A stretch of DNA of 64,000 bases from Rhizobiales bacterium SYSU XM002 (GCA_009846685.1 VWVY01000006.1:62001-126000); one strand, 5' to 3'. Positions 52,501 through 62,169 are shown, counted from the first letter of the stretch. Notes: generated by a model from the sequence alone, not told the origin. A program made the numbers and translations.

Positions 52501-53183
52501 GGCGTCCCCACCGGGTTACGAAAGCTCTCCAACCGACGCTTTTGAACGCCGTCGGCGTCGAAGTTCGACGAATCGAGCCAAGCCTCGTAGCTCGCCCGCA
52601 GGGCTGGCCATTCCGTATCGATGATGGAAAACCAGGCCGTATCCCTGTTACGGCCCTTGGCGACCATATGCTGGCGGAACAGGCCTTCGTACGTAAAGCC
52701 GAACCTTGCGGCCGCCTTCTTCGATGGCGCGTTCTCGTTGTGGCATTTCCACTCGAACCGCCGGTAGCCGAGCCCTTCGAAGGCATAGAGCGCGAAGAGA
52801 TAAAGCGCTTCGGTCGCAGTCCGGCTGCGGGAAATCGCCGGCCCCCACAGAATCGAGCCGATCTCAATCACGCCATGCGTCGGATCGATCCGCATCAACG
52901 CCTGTCGCCCTTCTGCCTTGCCCGTCGTCTTGTCGATCACGGTAAAAAACAACGGGTCGTTTTGACGCGCCTTCTCATTGAACCAGTGATCGAAAGCCGC
53001 ACGGCTCATCGGTTCTTCGAAGAGATAACGGTGTCGTTCTTCCGCGCCCGGCGCCATCGAGGCTGCGAAGAGATCATCCGCATGCCGGGCGAAATCGAAG
53101 GGCTCGAGCCGGGTATGGAGCCCTTCAAGCACAAGGCGGGCGGGGAGCGGACGGGTTGTCCAGCGGGAAAGATCGAGCGTCAT
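52497..53183 (-). CDS. GNAT-family N-acetyltransferase (RimJ/RimL-like)
   Basis: A 228-residue acetyltransferase of the larger RimJ/RimL type: DPTHGVIEIGSILWGPAISR, TATEALYLFALYAFEGLGYR and the CHNENAPSKKAAARFGFTYE block are diagnostic. Both ends overlap neighbouring genes by 4 bp. It could modify a protein N-terminus or a small molecule; the link to the dehydratase operon is only positional. Confidence 0.9.
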   Translation of the reverse strand: MTLDLSRWTTRPLPARLVLEGLHTRLEPFDFARHADDLFAASMAPGAEERHRYLFEEPMSRAAFDHWFNEKARQNDPLFFTVIDKTTGKAEGRQALMRIDPTHGVIEIGSILWGPAISRSRTATEALYLFALYAFEGLGYRRFEWKCHNENAPSKKAAARFGFTYEGLFRQHMVAKGRNRDTAWFSIIDTEWPALRASYEAWLDSSNFDADGVQKRRLESFRNPVGTP

Positions 53184-53524
53184 TTTGGTCCTAGATCGGA
53201 TGGCAATACGACTTCCAGGCTGTCTCCTGGCCGGAGTTCGGCGCGGATGGCCACGGCGATCGCCTCTCCCTCGCGACGCCATGCCGAGAATCGCTGCTCG
53301 CTAGGAAAGCATGAGGCGGCAGGATCGTCATCCCTGAAGATCGAATCGAACTCGTCCATCCAGTCCTCGAGTCGGTCCGCCAGTGCCTCGGAGAAGCCGG
53401 CATCCTCGACGCCAATCGCATCGTGGATGCCATCCTGCGGATCGCACAGCCAGAAGCCCGACTGGCCGAGCCATTCGGGCATCAGCCGGAAATGCCGCGA
53501 CGCCCCGGATTTCCCGCCCTTCAT
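53180..53524 (-). CDS. Hypothetical 114-residue protein in the sugar-acid operon
   Basis: A 114-residue soluble acidic protein (DRLEDWMDEFDSIFRDDDPA). The C-terminal part (EGEAIAVAIRAELRPGDSLE) has the look of a small beta fold. It starts 7 bp after the dehydratase stop and overlaps the next gene by ATGA, so it is certainly in the operon. I do not recognise a family; it might be an immunity-like or regulatory partner. Confidence 0.75.
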   Translation of the reverse strand: MKGGKSGASRHFRLMPEWLGQSGFWLCDPQDGIHDAIGVEDAGFSEALADRLEDWMDEFDSIFRDDDPAASCFPSEQRFSAWRREGEAIAVAIRAELRPGDSLEVVLPSDLGPK

Positions 53525-53531
53525 CGCGAGG

Positions 53532-55340
53532 TCAATGGTTGTCGCGCGGGGTGCCGTAGGTGCGCACGATCCGGCGATATTTCACCGCCGGCTTCAGCGT
53601 CATGCCCTCCGCGAGCCCATCGGTCAGCTTGCGCTGGATTTCCTGCCACGGCGATTGGCTCTTCGGATACTTGTATCCACCATTGGCCTTGAGTTCCGCG
53701 CGCCGGTTGCTCACCTCGTCGTTCGAGATCAGGATATTGGCCGAGCGCTTGTTGAGGTCGATCCGCACCCGGTCACCGGTCCTGAGAATCGCGAGCCCGC
53801 CGCCAACCGCCGCTTCCGGCGTCGCGTTGAGGATCGATGGCGAGCCGGAGGTGCCGGATTGTCGCCCGTCGCCGATGCAGGGGAGCGCATTGATGCCCTT
53901 CTTGATGAGATAGGCCGGAGGACGCATGTTCACGACCTCCGCCGCGCCGGGATAGCCGATCGGGCCAGTGCCGCGCATGAACAGCACCGCATCCTCGCCC
54001 ATTTTTAGCGCGGGATCGTCGATCCGATGGTGATAATCCTCCGGCCCGTCGAACACGAAGGCCGTACCCTCGAACGCGTTGGGATCCTTCGGATTTTCGA
54101 GGTAGCGCTTGCGGAACTCCTCGGTAATGACGCTCGTTTTCATGATCGCCGAATCGAAAAGGTTGCCCGACAGGTTCAGGAACCCCGCCGACTTCTTCAT
54201 CGGCTTGTCGAATTCCTTGATGACCGCCCGGTCGATTGCGAACTTGCCCCGGTTGTTCTCACCGAACGTCCTGCCGTTGACGGTCAACGCGTCCTCGTGG
54301 ATCAGTCCCTTGGTGATCAGTTCCGCGACAACCGCCGGAACGCCGCCGGCGCGGTGGTATTCCTCGCCGAGATATTCGCCAGCCGGTTGGAGGTTGACGA
54401 GCAGCGGCACGTCATAGCCAAGCTGTTCCCAATCGTCGTTGTCGAGCGGCACGCCGAGATGCTTGGCGATGGCGTTGAGGTGGATCGGCGCATTGGTCGA
54501 GCCACCGATCGCGGAGTTGACGCGGATCGCGTTCTCGAACGCCTTGCGCGTCATGATCTTCGAGGGGCGGAGATCCTCCCACACCATCTCGACGATGCGC
54601 TTGCCAGTCTCGTAGGCACATTGCTGGCGCTCGCGATAGGGCGCGGGGATCGCGGCAGAGCCGGGCAGCGACATGCCGAGCGCCTCAGCGAGGCTGTTCA
54701 TGGTCGAGGCCGTCCCCATCGTGTTGCAATGGCCTGTCGAAGGTGCGGACGAGGCAACGAGATCGACGAATTGCTCGTAGGTGATCTCTCCGGCGGCCAT
54801 CATGTTGCGCGCCTTCCAGACGATGGTGCCCGACCCCGTCCGCTCGCCCTTGAACCAGCCGTTGAGCATCGGCCCAACATTCATCGAGATCGCCGGAATA
54901 TCGACCGTCGCCGCCGCCATCAGGCAGGCCGGGGTCGTCTTGTCGCAGCCGGTGGTGAGCACCACCGCGTCGATGGGGTAACCGTAGAGCAGCTCCACGA
55001 GGCCGAGATAAGCGAGGTTACGATCGAGGGTCGCGGAGGGGCGCTTGCCGGTTTCCTGGATAGGGTGAACCGGAAATTCCATGGCGATGCCGCCAGCCTC
55101 GCGGATGCCCTCGCGGATGCGCTGCGCGAGCACGATGTGATGCCGGTTGCAGGGAGAAAGATCCGATCCCGTCTGCGCAATGCCGATGATCGGTTTGCCC
55201 GATTGCAGTTCCTCGCGCGTCAGCCCGAAATTGAGATAGCGCTCGAGGTAAAGCGCGGTCATGTCCGGGTTCGCGGGATTATCATACCATTGACGGGACC
55301 GGAGACGCGCGATCTGGGCTTTTGTGGGCTTCTTGGACAA
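53532..55340 (-). CDS. IlvD/Edd-family sugar-acid dehydratase (xylonate/arabonate type)
   Basis: A 602-residue dehydratase resembling Caulobacter D-xylonate dehydratase over its whole length: [88 protein letters not shown] and the C-terminal PRDNH. The cysteines in SPCN, TGCDK and GHCN are Fe-S ligands. It removes water from an aldonate to give a 2-keto-3-deoxy acid. No ATG fits at the family start; TTG 55340 gives LSKKPTKAQ, and an ATG 34 codons upstream is less likely. Confidence 0.9.
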   Translation of the reverse strand: MSKKPTKAQIARLRSRQWYDNPANPDMTALYLERYLNFGLTREELQSGKPIIGIAQTGSDLSPCNRHHIVLAQRIREGIREAGGIAMEFPVHPIQETGKRPSATLDRNLAYLGLVELLYGYPIDAVVLTTGCDKTTPACLMAAATVDIPAISMNVGPMLNGWFKGERTGSGTIVWKARNMMAAGEITYEQFVDLVASSAPSTGHCNTMGTASTMNSLAEALGMSLPGSAAIPAPYRERQQCAYETGKRIVEMVWEDLRPSKIMTRKAFENAIRVNSAIGGSTNAPIHLNAIAKHLGVPLDNDDWEQLGYDVPLLVNLQPAGEYLGEEYHRAGGVPAVVAELITKGLIHEDALTVNGRTFGENNRGKFAIDRAVIKEFDKPMKKSAGFLNLSGNLFDSAIMKTSVITEEFRKRYLENPKDPNAFEGTAFVFDGPEDYHHRIDDPALKMGEDAVLFMRGTGPIGYPGAAEVVNMRPPAYLIKKGINALPCIGDGRQSGTSGSPSILNATPEAAVGGGLAILRTGDRVRIDLNKRSANILISNDEVSNRRAELKANGGYKYPKSQSPWQEIQRKLTDGLAEGMTLKPAVKYRRIVRTYGTPRDNH

Positions 55341-55552
55341 GGCGGCACCCGTGGATGGTTGGCAAATTTGAAAGATCGGCAAACACTCTTCTATCGGTAT
55401 TGGCAGTTTTTTCTTCGCAACTGCACAATATCGACCGACCATGCTCCCGATTGATCTTCTGCCGAACATCGCCCATCGTGCTGGAAAAAATCAAGGCTTC
55501 CGGATATCCATCCGTGAAATAATAATACTGTATACGCCGCAAAGGGTCCATC

Positions 55553-56734
55553 ATGCTCGAAATCGTCCCGGCCTTCGCCCGCATCGGCGAGGAAAATGCC
55601 TTCGCGGTGCTCGCCCGCGCCACGGAACTCGCACGACAGGGGCGCGACATCATCAACCTCGGCATCGGCCAGCCGGATTTCCGGACCCCTGATCACATCG
55701 TCGAGGCTGCCGTGAAAGCGCTGCGGGACGGGCATCATGGCTACACGCCGGCAACCGGCATTCTGCCCGCGCGCGAAGCAGTGGCGCGGGATGTCCACCG
55801 CCGCTACGGCGTCGAGGTCAATCCGGAGCGCGTCGCCATCGTGCCCGGTGGCAAGGTGACGATGTTCGCCGCGATCCTGATGTTCGGCCAGCCCGGCGTC
55901 GAGATCCTCTATCCGGACCCCGGCTTCCCGATCTACCGCTCGATGATCGAGTTTACCGGCGCGACTCCGATCCCGGTGCCAATTCGGGAAGAGAACGGCT
56001 TCGCTTTCTCCGCCGAGGAGACACTCTCGCTCATCAACGAGAAGACGCGGCTCCTCATCATCAACTCACCCGCAAACCCGACCGGCGGCGTGACTCCCAA
56101 GGCTGAGATCGACAAGTTGGTTGCAGGGCTCCAGCGGTTTTCCCATGTCGCGCTGATGTCGGACGAGATCTACGACCAGATGACCTATGACGGCGAGAAT
56201 CACGTGACGCTCCTCGCCTACCCCGAGATCCGCGACCGGCTGATCCTGCTCAACGGCTGGTCGAAAACCTATGCAATGACCGGCTGGCGCATGGGCTGGT
56301 CGATCTGGCCCGATGCCTGTTACGAGGCGATGCGCAAGCTCGCGGTCAATTGCTGGTCCTGCGTCAACGCGCCCGCGCAATGGGCCGGTATCGCAGCGTT
56401 GGAAGGACCACAGGACGCCGTTCACGCTATGGTCGCCGAATTCGATCGCCGCCGGAAGGCCGTGGTCGCCGGGCTCAATCGCCTGTCAAATGTCACTTGC
56501 CTGACACCGAAGGGCGCCTTCTATGCCTATCCTAACATCAAGGCGACAGGCTGGAAGGCCAAGAAACTCGCCGCGCAATTGCTCGAGGAAGCGGGCGTGG
56601 CCACCATCGGCGGGCCCGATTTCGGTGTTCATGGAGAAGGGTATATCCGGCTCTCCTACGCGAACTCGCTCGAAAATATCGAACGGGCACTGGAGCGCAT
56701 GGGCGACTTCCTCGCGAAGGCGCCGGTAACCTGA
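55553..56734 (+). CDS. Class I/II PLP-dependent aminotransferase
   Basis: A 393-residue aminotransferase: ARQGRDIINLGIGQPDF, PANPTGGVTP, the DEIYDQM region and the PLP-lysine motif NGWSKTYAMTGWRMGW. The fold is AspC/AlaA-like. It transfers an amino group from an amino acid to a 2-oxoacid; aromatic or branched substrates would fit the PaaK-like ligase 22 bp downstream. It is divergent from the dehydratase with AAAGGG near the ATG. Exact substrate open. Confidence 0.9.
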   Translation: MLEIVPAFARIGEENAFAVLARATELARQGRDIINLGIGQPDFRTPDHIVEAAVKALRDGHHGYTPATGILPAREAVARDVHRRYGVEVNPERVAIVPGGKVTMFAAILMFGQPGVEILYPDPGFPIYRSMIEFTGATPIPVPIREENGFAFSAEETLSLINEKTRLLIINSPANPTGGVTPKAEIDKLVAGLQRFSHVALMSDEIYDQMTYDGENHVTLLAYPEIRDRLILLNGWSKTYAMTGWRMGWSIWPDACYEAMRKLAVNCWSCVNAPAQWAGIAALEGPQDAVHAMVAEFDRRRKAVVAGLNRLSNVTCLTPKGAFYAYPNIKATGWKAKKLAAQLLEEAGVATIGGPDFGVHGEGYIRLSYANSLENIERALERMGDFLAKAPVT

Positions 56735-56756
56735 CGGGACGTGACGGAGCGGAAAC

Positions 56757-57992
56757 ATGAGCGAGTTTTTCGATGCGGCGGAAACCCGGGCCCAGGATCA
56801 GCGCGATGTCGCCCAGCTTGGCGATCTCCGCGATCTCCTGAACTGGGCCCGCCCTGCGGCGACAGCACTCGATCGTCAGCTCGCGGGCATCGACGTCGCC
56901 TCGCTGACGAGCCGCGCCGCGCTTGCGCAGATCCCAGTGCTGCGCAAGAGCGATCTTCTCGGCATGCAGGGCGTTGCCCCCCCCTTCGCCAACCTCACCA
57001 CCTGCCCGCCCGGCATGCTCAAGCGCCTGCTCGTCTCGCCGGGTCCAATCCACGATCCCGAGGGTTATGCGGCGGACTGGTGGGGCACAGGCCGTGCGAT
57101 GTTCGCCGCCGGCTTCCGCAAGGGAGACGTGGTCATCAATACGTTTTCCTACCATTTCACGCCCGGCGCTTTCATCATGGAGTCCGGCGCCCATACGCTC
57201 GGCTGCGCTGTGATTCCGGCCGGGCCGGGCCAGACCGAGATGCAGGTCGAGGCCATCGCCGCCTTCAAGCCGACTGGCTATGCCGGCACGCCGGATTTCC
57301 TCAAGATCGTGCTCGACAAGGCCGAGGAGATGGGGAAACCCGCCGTCTCGATCAAGAAGGCCTTTGTTTCCGGCGCGGCCTTCCCGCCAAGCCTTCAGCA
57401 GACGATTTCGGCGAAGGGCGTCGAGGCCTATCAGGCCTACGCCACAGCCGATCTCGGCATTGTCGCCTATGAATCGATCGCGCGTTCCGGCCTTATCGTC
57501 AACGAGGGCCTGATCGTCGAGATCGTCCGCCCCGGCACCAACGATCCTGTCCCCGATGGCGAGGTCGGCGAGATCGTCGTCACCCGCCTCAACCGCGACT
57601 ATCCATTGTTGCGCTTCGGCACTGGCGACCTCTCGAAAGTGCTGGACGGACAGTCCCCCTGCGGCCGCACCAACCGCCGCCTCGCCGGCTGGCTCGGCCG
57701 TGCCGACCAACGCACCAAGGTCAAGGGCATGTTCGTCGATCCGGCACAGATCAACGAGGTCGCCCGCCGCCATCCCGGCCTCGGCCGGATGCGGCTGATC
57801 GTGACGCGCGAAAACGAGCAGGACATGATGACCCTGCGCGTCGAGTCGGCCGATCTGGGCGGCGCACTCACCGAAGCGATCGATGCAAGCCTTCGCGCCG
57901 CGACCAACCTCAAAGGCAAGGTCGAACTCGTTTCGCCCGGCACGCTGCCCAACGACGGCAAGGTGATCTCGGACGAACGGCCGGTCGGCTAG
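56757..57992 (+). CDS. PaaK-like phenylacetate-CoA ligase family protein
   Basis: A 411-residue adenylate-forming enzyme of the short PaaK group. It has the PaaK-like VLRKSDLLGMQ, VSPGPIHDPEGYAADWWGTG (Thr/Ser-poor P-loop region), GYAGTPDFLKIVL, AYATADLGIVAYE and LGRADQRTKVKGMFVDPAQ. The usual SSGTTG P-loop is altered to VSPGPIHDP, so ATP handling may differ. It probably activates an aryl acid to its CoA ester. GGAGCGGAAAC precedes the ATG; it is in an operon with the aminotransferase. Confidence 0.85.
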   Translation: MSEFFDAAETRAQDQRDVAQLGDLRDLLNWARPAATALDRQLAGIDVASLTSRAALAQIPVLRKSDLLGMQGVAPPFANLTTCPPGMLKRLLVSPGPIHDPEGYAADWWGTGRAMFAAGFRKGDVVINTFSYHFTPGAFIMESGAHTLGCAVIPAGPGQTEMQVEAIAAFKPTGYAGTPDFLKIVLDKAEEMGKPAVSIKKAFVSGAAFPPSLQQTISAKGVEAYQAYATADLGIVAYESIARSGLIVNEGLIVEIVRPGTNDPVPDGEVGEIVVTRLNRDYPLLRFGTGDLSKVLDGQSPCGRTNRRLAGWLGRADQRTKVKGMFVDPAQINEVARRHPGLGRMRLIVTRENEQDMMTLRVESADLGGALTEAIDASLRAATNLKGKVELVSPGTLPNDGKVISDERPVG

Positions 57993-58040
57993 CCAACAAT
58001 GGGCTTAACAAATCACGGGCGCACGTTACATGGTGCTCCC

Positions 58041-59117
58041 ATGAAGAAGCTCGACCTGGTCCCCGCCCCGTTTTCCACCGAAGCCGAGATGCGCGCCATC
58101 CGCCTGCCTGACGGCCATCCGCCGGTCAACAAGGGCAAGGTTGGTGTGCTGCTCCTCAACCTCGGCACGCCGGACGGAACCGACTACTGGTCGATGCGAC
58201 GCTACCTCAAGGAGTTCCTCTCCGACCGGCGTGTGATCGAGGTACCACGGCTCATCTGGTGGCCACTCCTCAACCTCATCATCCTGACGACCCGTCCCGG
58301 CCGCAAGGGCAAGGATTACGCCACGATCTGGAACAACGAGAAAAACGAAGGCCCGCTCAAGACCATCACGCGCGATCAGGCGGAAAAACTCGCCGAACGT
58401 TTTGCCGGCGACGGACGCGTGGTCGTCGATTGGGCGATGCGTTACCAGAACCCTTCGACCGAGAGCCGCATCAAGGCGCTGATGGATCAGGGGTGCGATC
58501 GCATCCTGCTGCTGCCGCTCTACCCGCACTACGCCGCCGCGACCACCGCAACCGCCTGTGATCAGGCCTTCCGCGCGCTGATGAAGATGCGCTGGCAGCC
58601 CTATGTCCGTGTCGCTCCGGCCTATGCCGACGAACCGGTCTATATCGACGCGCTGGCAAAATCGGTGCGCGGCCGACTCGCGACGCTCGATTGGGAGCCG
58701 GAGGTTCTCATTGCCACCTTCCACGGCATGCCGGAGAAATATCTCCAGGCCGGCGACCCCTACCACTGCGAGTGCCAGAAGACTGGCCGACTGCTGCGCG
58801 AGGCACTCGGGTGGGAGAAGGAGCGTTTCCGCATCACTTTCCAGTCACGCTTCGGCAACGATCCCTGGCTTCAACCCTACACCGACGAGACGGTCGAATC
58901 GCTTGCTAAGTCAGGCGTGAAGCGCCTGGCGATGATCGCGCCGGGCTTTTCGGCCGATTGCCTCGAAACACTTGAGGAACTCGACGGCGAGAACCGCGAG
59001 ATCTTCGAACACAACGGCGGCGAGAAATTCGCCTATATTCCCGCGCTTAACGCCTCCGAGGGCGGCATCGATGTGATCGAAGCCATCGCCCGGCGGGAAT
59101 TGATGGGCTGGCTGTAG
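58041..59117 (+). CDS. hemH: Ferrochelatase
   Basis: A 358-residue protein: VGVLLLNLGTPDGTDYWSMR at the N-terminus, WAMRYQNPSTESRI, ILLLPLYPHYAAATTAT, the catalytic His in IATFHGMPEKYL, the DPYHCECQKTGRLL block, QSRFGNDPWLQP and the Glu in LNASEGG. It inserts Fe(II) into protoporphyrin IX at the inner face of the cytoplasmic membrane. An in-frame ATG at 57999 would add 14 residues; 58041 is preferred from family length. It lies 49 bp after the ligase gene. Confidence 0.94.
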   Translation: MKKLDLVPAPFSTEAEMRAIRLPDGHPPVNKGKVGVLLLNLGTPDGTDYWSMRRYLKEFLSDRRVIEVPRLIWWPLLNLIILTTRPGRKGKDYATIWNNEKNEGPLKTITRDQAEKLAERFAGDGRVVVDWAMRYQNPSTESRIKALMDQGCDRILLLPLYPHYAAATTATACDQAFRALMKMRWQPYVRVAPAYADEPVYIDALAKSVRGRLATLDWEPEVLIATFHGMPEKYLQAGDPYHCECQKTGRLLREALGWEKERFRITFQSRFGNDPWLQPYTDETVESLAKSGVKRLAMIAPGFSADCLETLEELDGENREIFEHNGGEKFAYIPALNASEGGIDVIEAIARRELMGWL

Positions 59118-59999
59118 TCATTCGCCCGCGATGAATTCCGCCGCTGCCGCCTGCACGCCGGAGTCGAAGAGGATGCGCCGGTGTCCGAGCCCCGGCGCGG
59201 GGCGCAGCGAAACATGCGGTCCTGCGGCCAGCATCGCTTGCGCGTCCGAATAGGGGATTTCCCGATCGTCCGGTGCATGGATCAACAGGGTCGGCACGCG
59301 CAGGTCCGCGAGATAGGCGTCGCTCGCGAAACTCTCCATCGGCCGCCCTGCGACATTCCGCACCTCGCCTTCAAAGGCGGCGTGGCCACGCTCCGTCAAG
59401 CCCAGCATATCCGCGAACGCCTTGCCGTAGGGCTGCATGGCGTTGGGCGCGGCAACAGTCACGATCTTCCGGACTGGCAGGGCGGCAAAAGCCGGCACAC
59501 CACCGGCGGCAGCCGCGACAGCCACCGCTCCGCCGAAGGAGTGCCCGACGATCCCCGCGAGCGGAACCTCGCCGCGCGCAACTGCGCTCAGTGCCTCAAT
59601 CGCGAGCGGAAACGTCAGTTGTCGGCCGGAGGAGCCGCCATGCCCTGGCAGATCGACCGCCAGCACGCGATACCCGCGCGACCGTAGCGGTTCGACAAAA
59701 CCGGCCATGAACAATCCCTGGCCACCCCAGCCATGCAACAGGATAACTGTGCCTCTCGCACCCTGCTCCGGCTCGAACCGCGCGACGCGGACGTAACCGC
59801 AACCCGAGGTCACGTTACCGACCCTCGCTTTGGCGAACACTTCCTGCGCTGCCCGGATACGGGGATTGTCCGCACGTACCGGCGCGTGACCAACCGGGGT
59901 GCAGAACAGTCGGAAGGCTAGCTTGCCCGTTATGCGCGGAGAAAGACGGCTTGAGACACGTACCAGAGGACGGATGACCTTTACCGCAGCATATGGCAT
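59118..59999 (-). CDS. Alpha/beta hydrolase
   Basis: A 293-residue serine hydrolase: oxyanion stretch LLHGWGGQGLF, nucleophile GHSFGGAVA, acid in HAPDDREIPYSD, and base His in GLGHRRILFD. The first 40 residues are hydrophobic and basic (PLVRVSSRLSPRITGKLAFR) and may associate with the membrane. It is transcribed away from a MarR gene with two palindromes between, suggesting repression by that MarR. A Met at 60035 would overlap the first operator; 59999 is preferred. Likely an esterase or lactonase, substrate unknown. Confidence 0.88.
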   Translation of the reverse strand: MPYAAVKVIRPLVRVSSRLSPRITGKLAFRLFCTPVGHAPVRADNPRIRAAQEVFAKARVGNVTSGCGYVRVARFEPEQGARGTVILLHGWGGQGLFMAGFVEPLRSRGYRVLAVDLPGHGGSSGRQLTFPLAIEALSAVARGEVPLAGIVGHSFGGAVAVAAAAGGVPAFAALPVRKIVTVAAPNAMQPYGKAFADMLGLTERGHAAFEGEVRNVAGRPMESFASDAYLADLRVPTLLIHAPDDREIPYSDAQAMLAAGPHVSLRPAPGLGHRRILFDSGVQAAAAEFIAGE

Positions 60000-60019
60000 G
60001 GTGAGACTCGCGTGAGTTT

Positions 60020-60053
60020 GTTCAATGTTGAACATGATAGTTCAATCTTGAAC
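60020..60053. promoter_or_regulatory. Two consecutive palindromes in the hydrolase/MarR divergent region
   Basis: GTTCAA-TG-TTGAAC (60020-60033) and GTTCAA-TC-TTGAAC (60040-60053) are two perfect 14-bp palindromes whose centres are exactly 20 bp, two helical turns, apart. They lie between the divergent hydrolase and MarR genes and are almost certainly MarR operator sites controlling both. Confidence 0.85.
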
Positions 60054-60133
60054 ATAATCAAGCGCGATTTCCGGCACGCGTCGTCATGACCGGCGCCGGA
60101 CCACAACAACAAGAAGACGGAAACACCGAGACG

Positions 60134-60595
60134 ATGTCTGACCTGCCGTGGAACCGCCCCCGATTCAAGAACTGGCTTGCCGTCGCGCGGGTCCATTCCT
60201 TGTGGGGCCAGCGGCTAGTAGCGGCACTGGCGGTGCATGGTATCAAGCTCGCGCAGTTCGATATCATGGCAAACCTGCTCTACCAGCCGGGGATGACGCA
60301 GCAGCGACTCGCGGAGAAGATTTTCGTCGGCCGCTCGAACCTGTCGATGGCGCTGCCCGATCTCGAGAATCTTGGCTGGGTCCGACGCGACACCGATGCG
60401 GCGGACCGGCGCGTCCGGCTCCTGTTTCTTACCGACGAAGGCGAACGTGTCGCTCGCCTTGGCCTCGACGCAGAATGCGAACTGCTCGACGAGATGATGG
60501 AAGCGCTCACGGAAGACGAGTGCAACCAGCTCGGCGACTACATGCGCCGCCTTGCCGAGAAACTGCGTTCCGGCTCGGGCAAACAATCATCCTGA
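60134..60595 (+). CDS. MarR-family transcriptional regulator
   Basis: A 153-residue winged-helix regulator. HTH region is MTQQRLAEKIFVGRSNLSMA, the wing is RRDTDAADRRVRLLFLTDEG, and the C-terminal helix is acidic. It probably represses itself and the divergent hydrolase through the palindrome pair 80-115 bp upstream. An ATG at 60086 would add 16 unlikely residues. Confidence 0.88.
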   Translation: MSDLPWNRPRFKNWLAVARVHSLWGQRLVAALAVHGIKLAQFDIMANLLYQPGMTQQRLAEKIFVGRSNLSMALPDLENLGWVRRDTDAADRRVRLLFLTDEGERVARLGLDAECELLDEMMEALTEDECNQLGDYMRRLAEKLRSGSGKQSS

Positions 60596-60719
60596 CACAA
60601 TCTCTTGCCAAAGCGTTGTGCACCGGCGCACTGTCGCGCTCGTCTCGTTTCTGCATCTCATGGACGGAAACGCCCGAGATTTTACCTGCGCTGCAAAAAA
60701 CCTGCGATGGAGAACCCTC

Positions 60720-61703
60720 ATGATCATGGATAGCGGCCAGATCGTCGCCATCATTTTCGTCGCCTTCGTCATCATCACGCTGATGGCTGGCATCCGCCAG
60801 GTGCCGCAGGGCCGGCATTACACGGTCGAGCGCTTCGGCCGCTATAACCGCACGCTAACGCCGGGCCTCGGCCTCGTGATCCCCTATATCGAGACTGTCG
60901 GCGCCAAGGTCGTGATGATGGAGCAGGTGCTCGACGTGCCGACGCAGGAAGTCATTACCAAGGACAACGCTACCGTCCGCGCCGACGGCGTGATCTTCTA
61001 TCAGGTGACCGATGCCGCTCGCGCGACCTATCAGGTTGCCCAGCTCGACTACGCGCTCCTCAATCTCACCACGACCAATATCCGCACGGTGATGGGATCG
61101 ATGGACCTCGATTCGCTCCTCTCGCACCGCGATGAGATCAATGTGAAGCTCCTGTCGGTCGTTGATGCCGCGGCTTCGCCGTGGGGTGTGAAGGTCACGC
61201 GCATCGAGATCAAGGACATCGTTCCGCCCGCCGATCTCGTCGGCGCGATGGGCCGGCAGATGAAGGCCGAGCGCGAACGCCGTGCCTCGATCCTCGAAGC
61301 CGAGGGTCAGCGCCAGTCGGCGATTCTCAAGGCGGAGGGCGAGAAGCAGGCGCAGATCCTCGCCGCTGAGGGTCGCAAGGAAGCCGCCTTCCGCGACGCC
61401 GAGGCCCGCGAACGCCAGGCCGAGGCCGAGGCGAACGCGACCAAGCTCGTTTCGGAAGCAATCGCAGGCGGCGACCCGGCGGCCGTGAACTACCTCATCG
61501 CCGAGAAATATGTCGGTGCCTTCACGAAAATGGCCACCGCACCGAACCAGAAGGTCGTGATCGTTCCGGCCGAGATGAGCGGCCTCGTCGGGACGCTCGG
61601 CGGTATCGGTGAACTTGCGAAATCCGCGCTCGGCGGCGGCGACGCCCCGGCGCGCGCGGAGACACCCAAGCGGCCGTGGTCTGATCCGAAGTCGAAGGAA
61701 TAA
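60720..61703 (+). CDS. SPFH/band-7 (stomatin-like, QmcA) membrane protein
   Basis: A 327-residue protein: N-terminal helix (QIVAIIFVAFVIITLMAGI), SPFH domain (RQVPQGRHYTVERFGRYNRT, DVPTQEVITKDNATVRADGV, DLDSLLSHRDEIN), then a long charged coiled coil (ERRASILEAEGQRQSAILKA onwards, about residues 185-250). Such proteins form large membrane-scaffold rings. GGAG lies 8 nt before the ATG. It is 10 bp ahead of its usual partner NfeD. Confidence 0.94.
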   Translation: MIMDSGQIVAIIFVAFVIITLMAGIRQVPQGRHYTVERFGRYNRTLTPGLGLVIPYIETVGAKVVMMEQVLDVPTQEVITKDNATVRADGVIFYQVTDAARATYQVAQLDYALLNLTTTNIRTVMGSMDLDSLLSHRDEINVKLLSVVDAAASPWGVKVTRIEIKDIVPPADLVGAMGRQMKAERERRASILEAEGQRQSAILKAEGEKQAQILAAEGRKEAAFRDAEARERQAEAEANATKLVSEAIAGGDPAAVNYLIAEKYVGAFTKMATAPNQKVVIVPAEMSGLVGTLGGIGELAKSALGGGDAPARAETPKRPWSDPKSKE

Positions 61704-61713
61704 GAGGCACGCA

Positions 61714-62157
61714 ATGATCCTCCTCGGCTTTCCTCCCGTCTGGGGCTGGCTCGGGCTCGGCCTCGTGCTGATCGCGGCCGAGGTTCTGGCCGCGCCCGGA
61801 ACTTATCTCCTCTTCGTCGGCATCGCCGCCGTGGCGATGGCGATGATCTCGGCCTTTGCGCCGTTGACCGGTGGCACGGAACTGGTTGCGTTCGGTGTTC
61901 TTGCGCTGATCAGCGGCTTCATCGGCTGGAAAATTTATGGCGCGCGGGTCGAGAACGATGCGGCACGCGATCTGCATGATCCGGCCGTGACGCTGGTTGG
62001 GCGGACGCTCACGCTGTCGGGCGCCATCGTTGATGGCGTCGGCCAGGTCCGTATGGATGACACGGTCTGGCGCGTTGCCGGTCCTGAACTTCCGGTTGGT
62101 GCCAAGGTGCGGATCAAGGCGCTTGACGGTTCAACGCTTATCGTCGAAGCGGTCTGA
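61714..62157 (+). CDS. NfeD-family membrane protein
   Basis: A 147-residue protein: three hydrophobic segments in the first 75 residues (WGWLGLGLVLIAAEVLAAPG, YLLFVGIAAVAMAMISAFA, LVAFGVLALISGFIGWKIY) followed by an OB-fold domain (about 90-147, LVGRTLTLSGAIVDGVGQVR). AAGAGG before the ATG sets the start. NfeD-like proteins are coded with stomatin-like proteins and work with them in membrane organisation. Confidence 0.93.
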   Translation: MILLGFPPVWGWLGLGLVLIAAEVLAAPGTYLLFVGIAAVAMAMISAFAPLTGGTELVAFGVLALISGFIGWKIYGARVENDAARDLHDPAVTLVGRTLTLSGAIVDGVGQVRMDDTVWRVAGPELPVGAKVRIKALDGSTLIVEAV

Positions 62158-62169
62158 CCTCGGCTTCTG

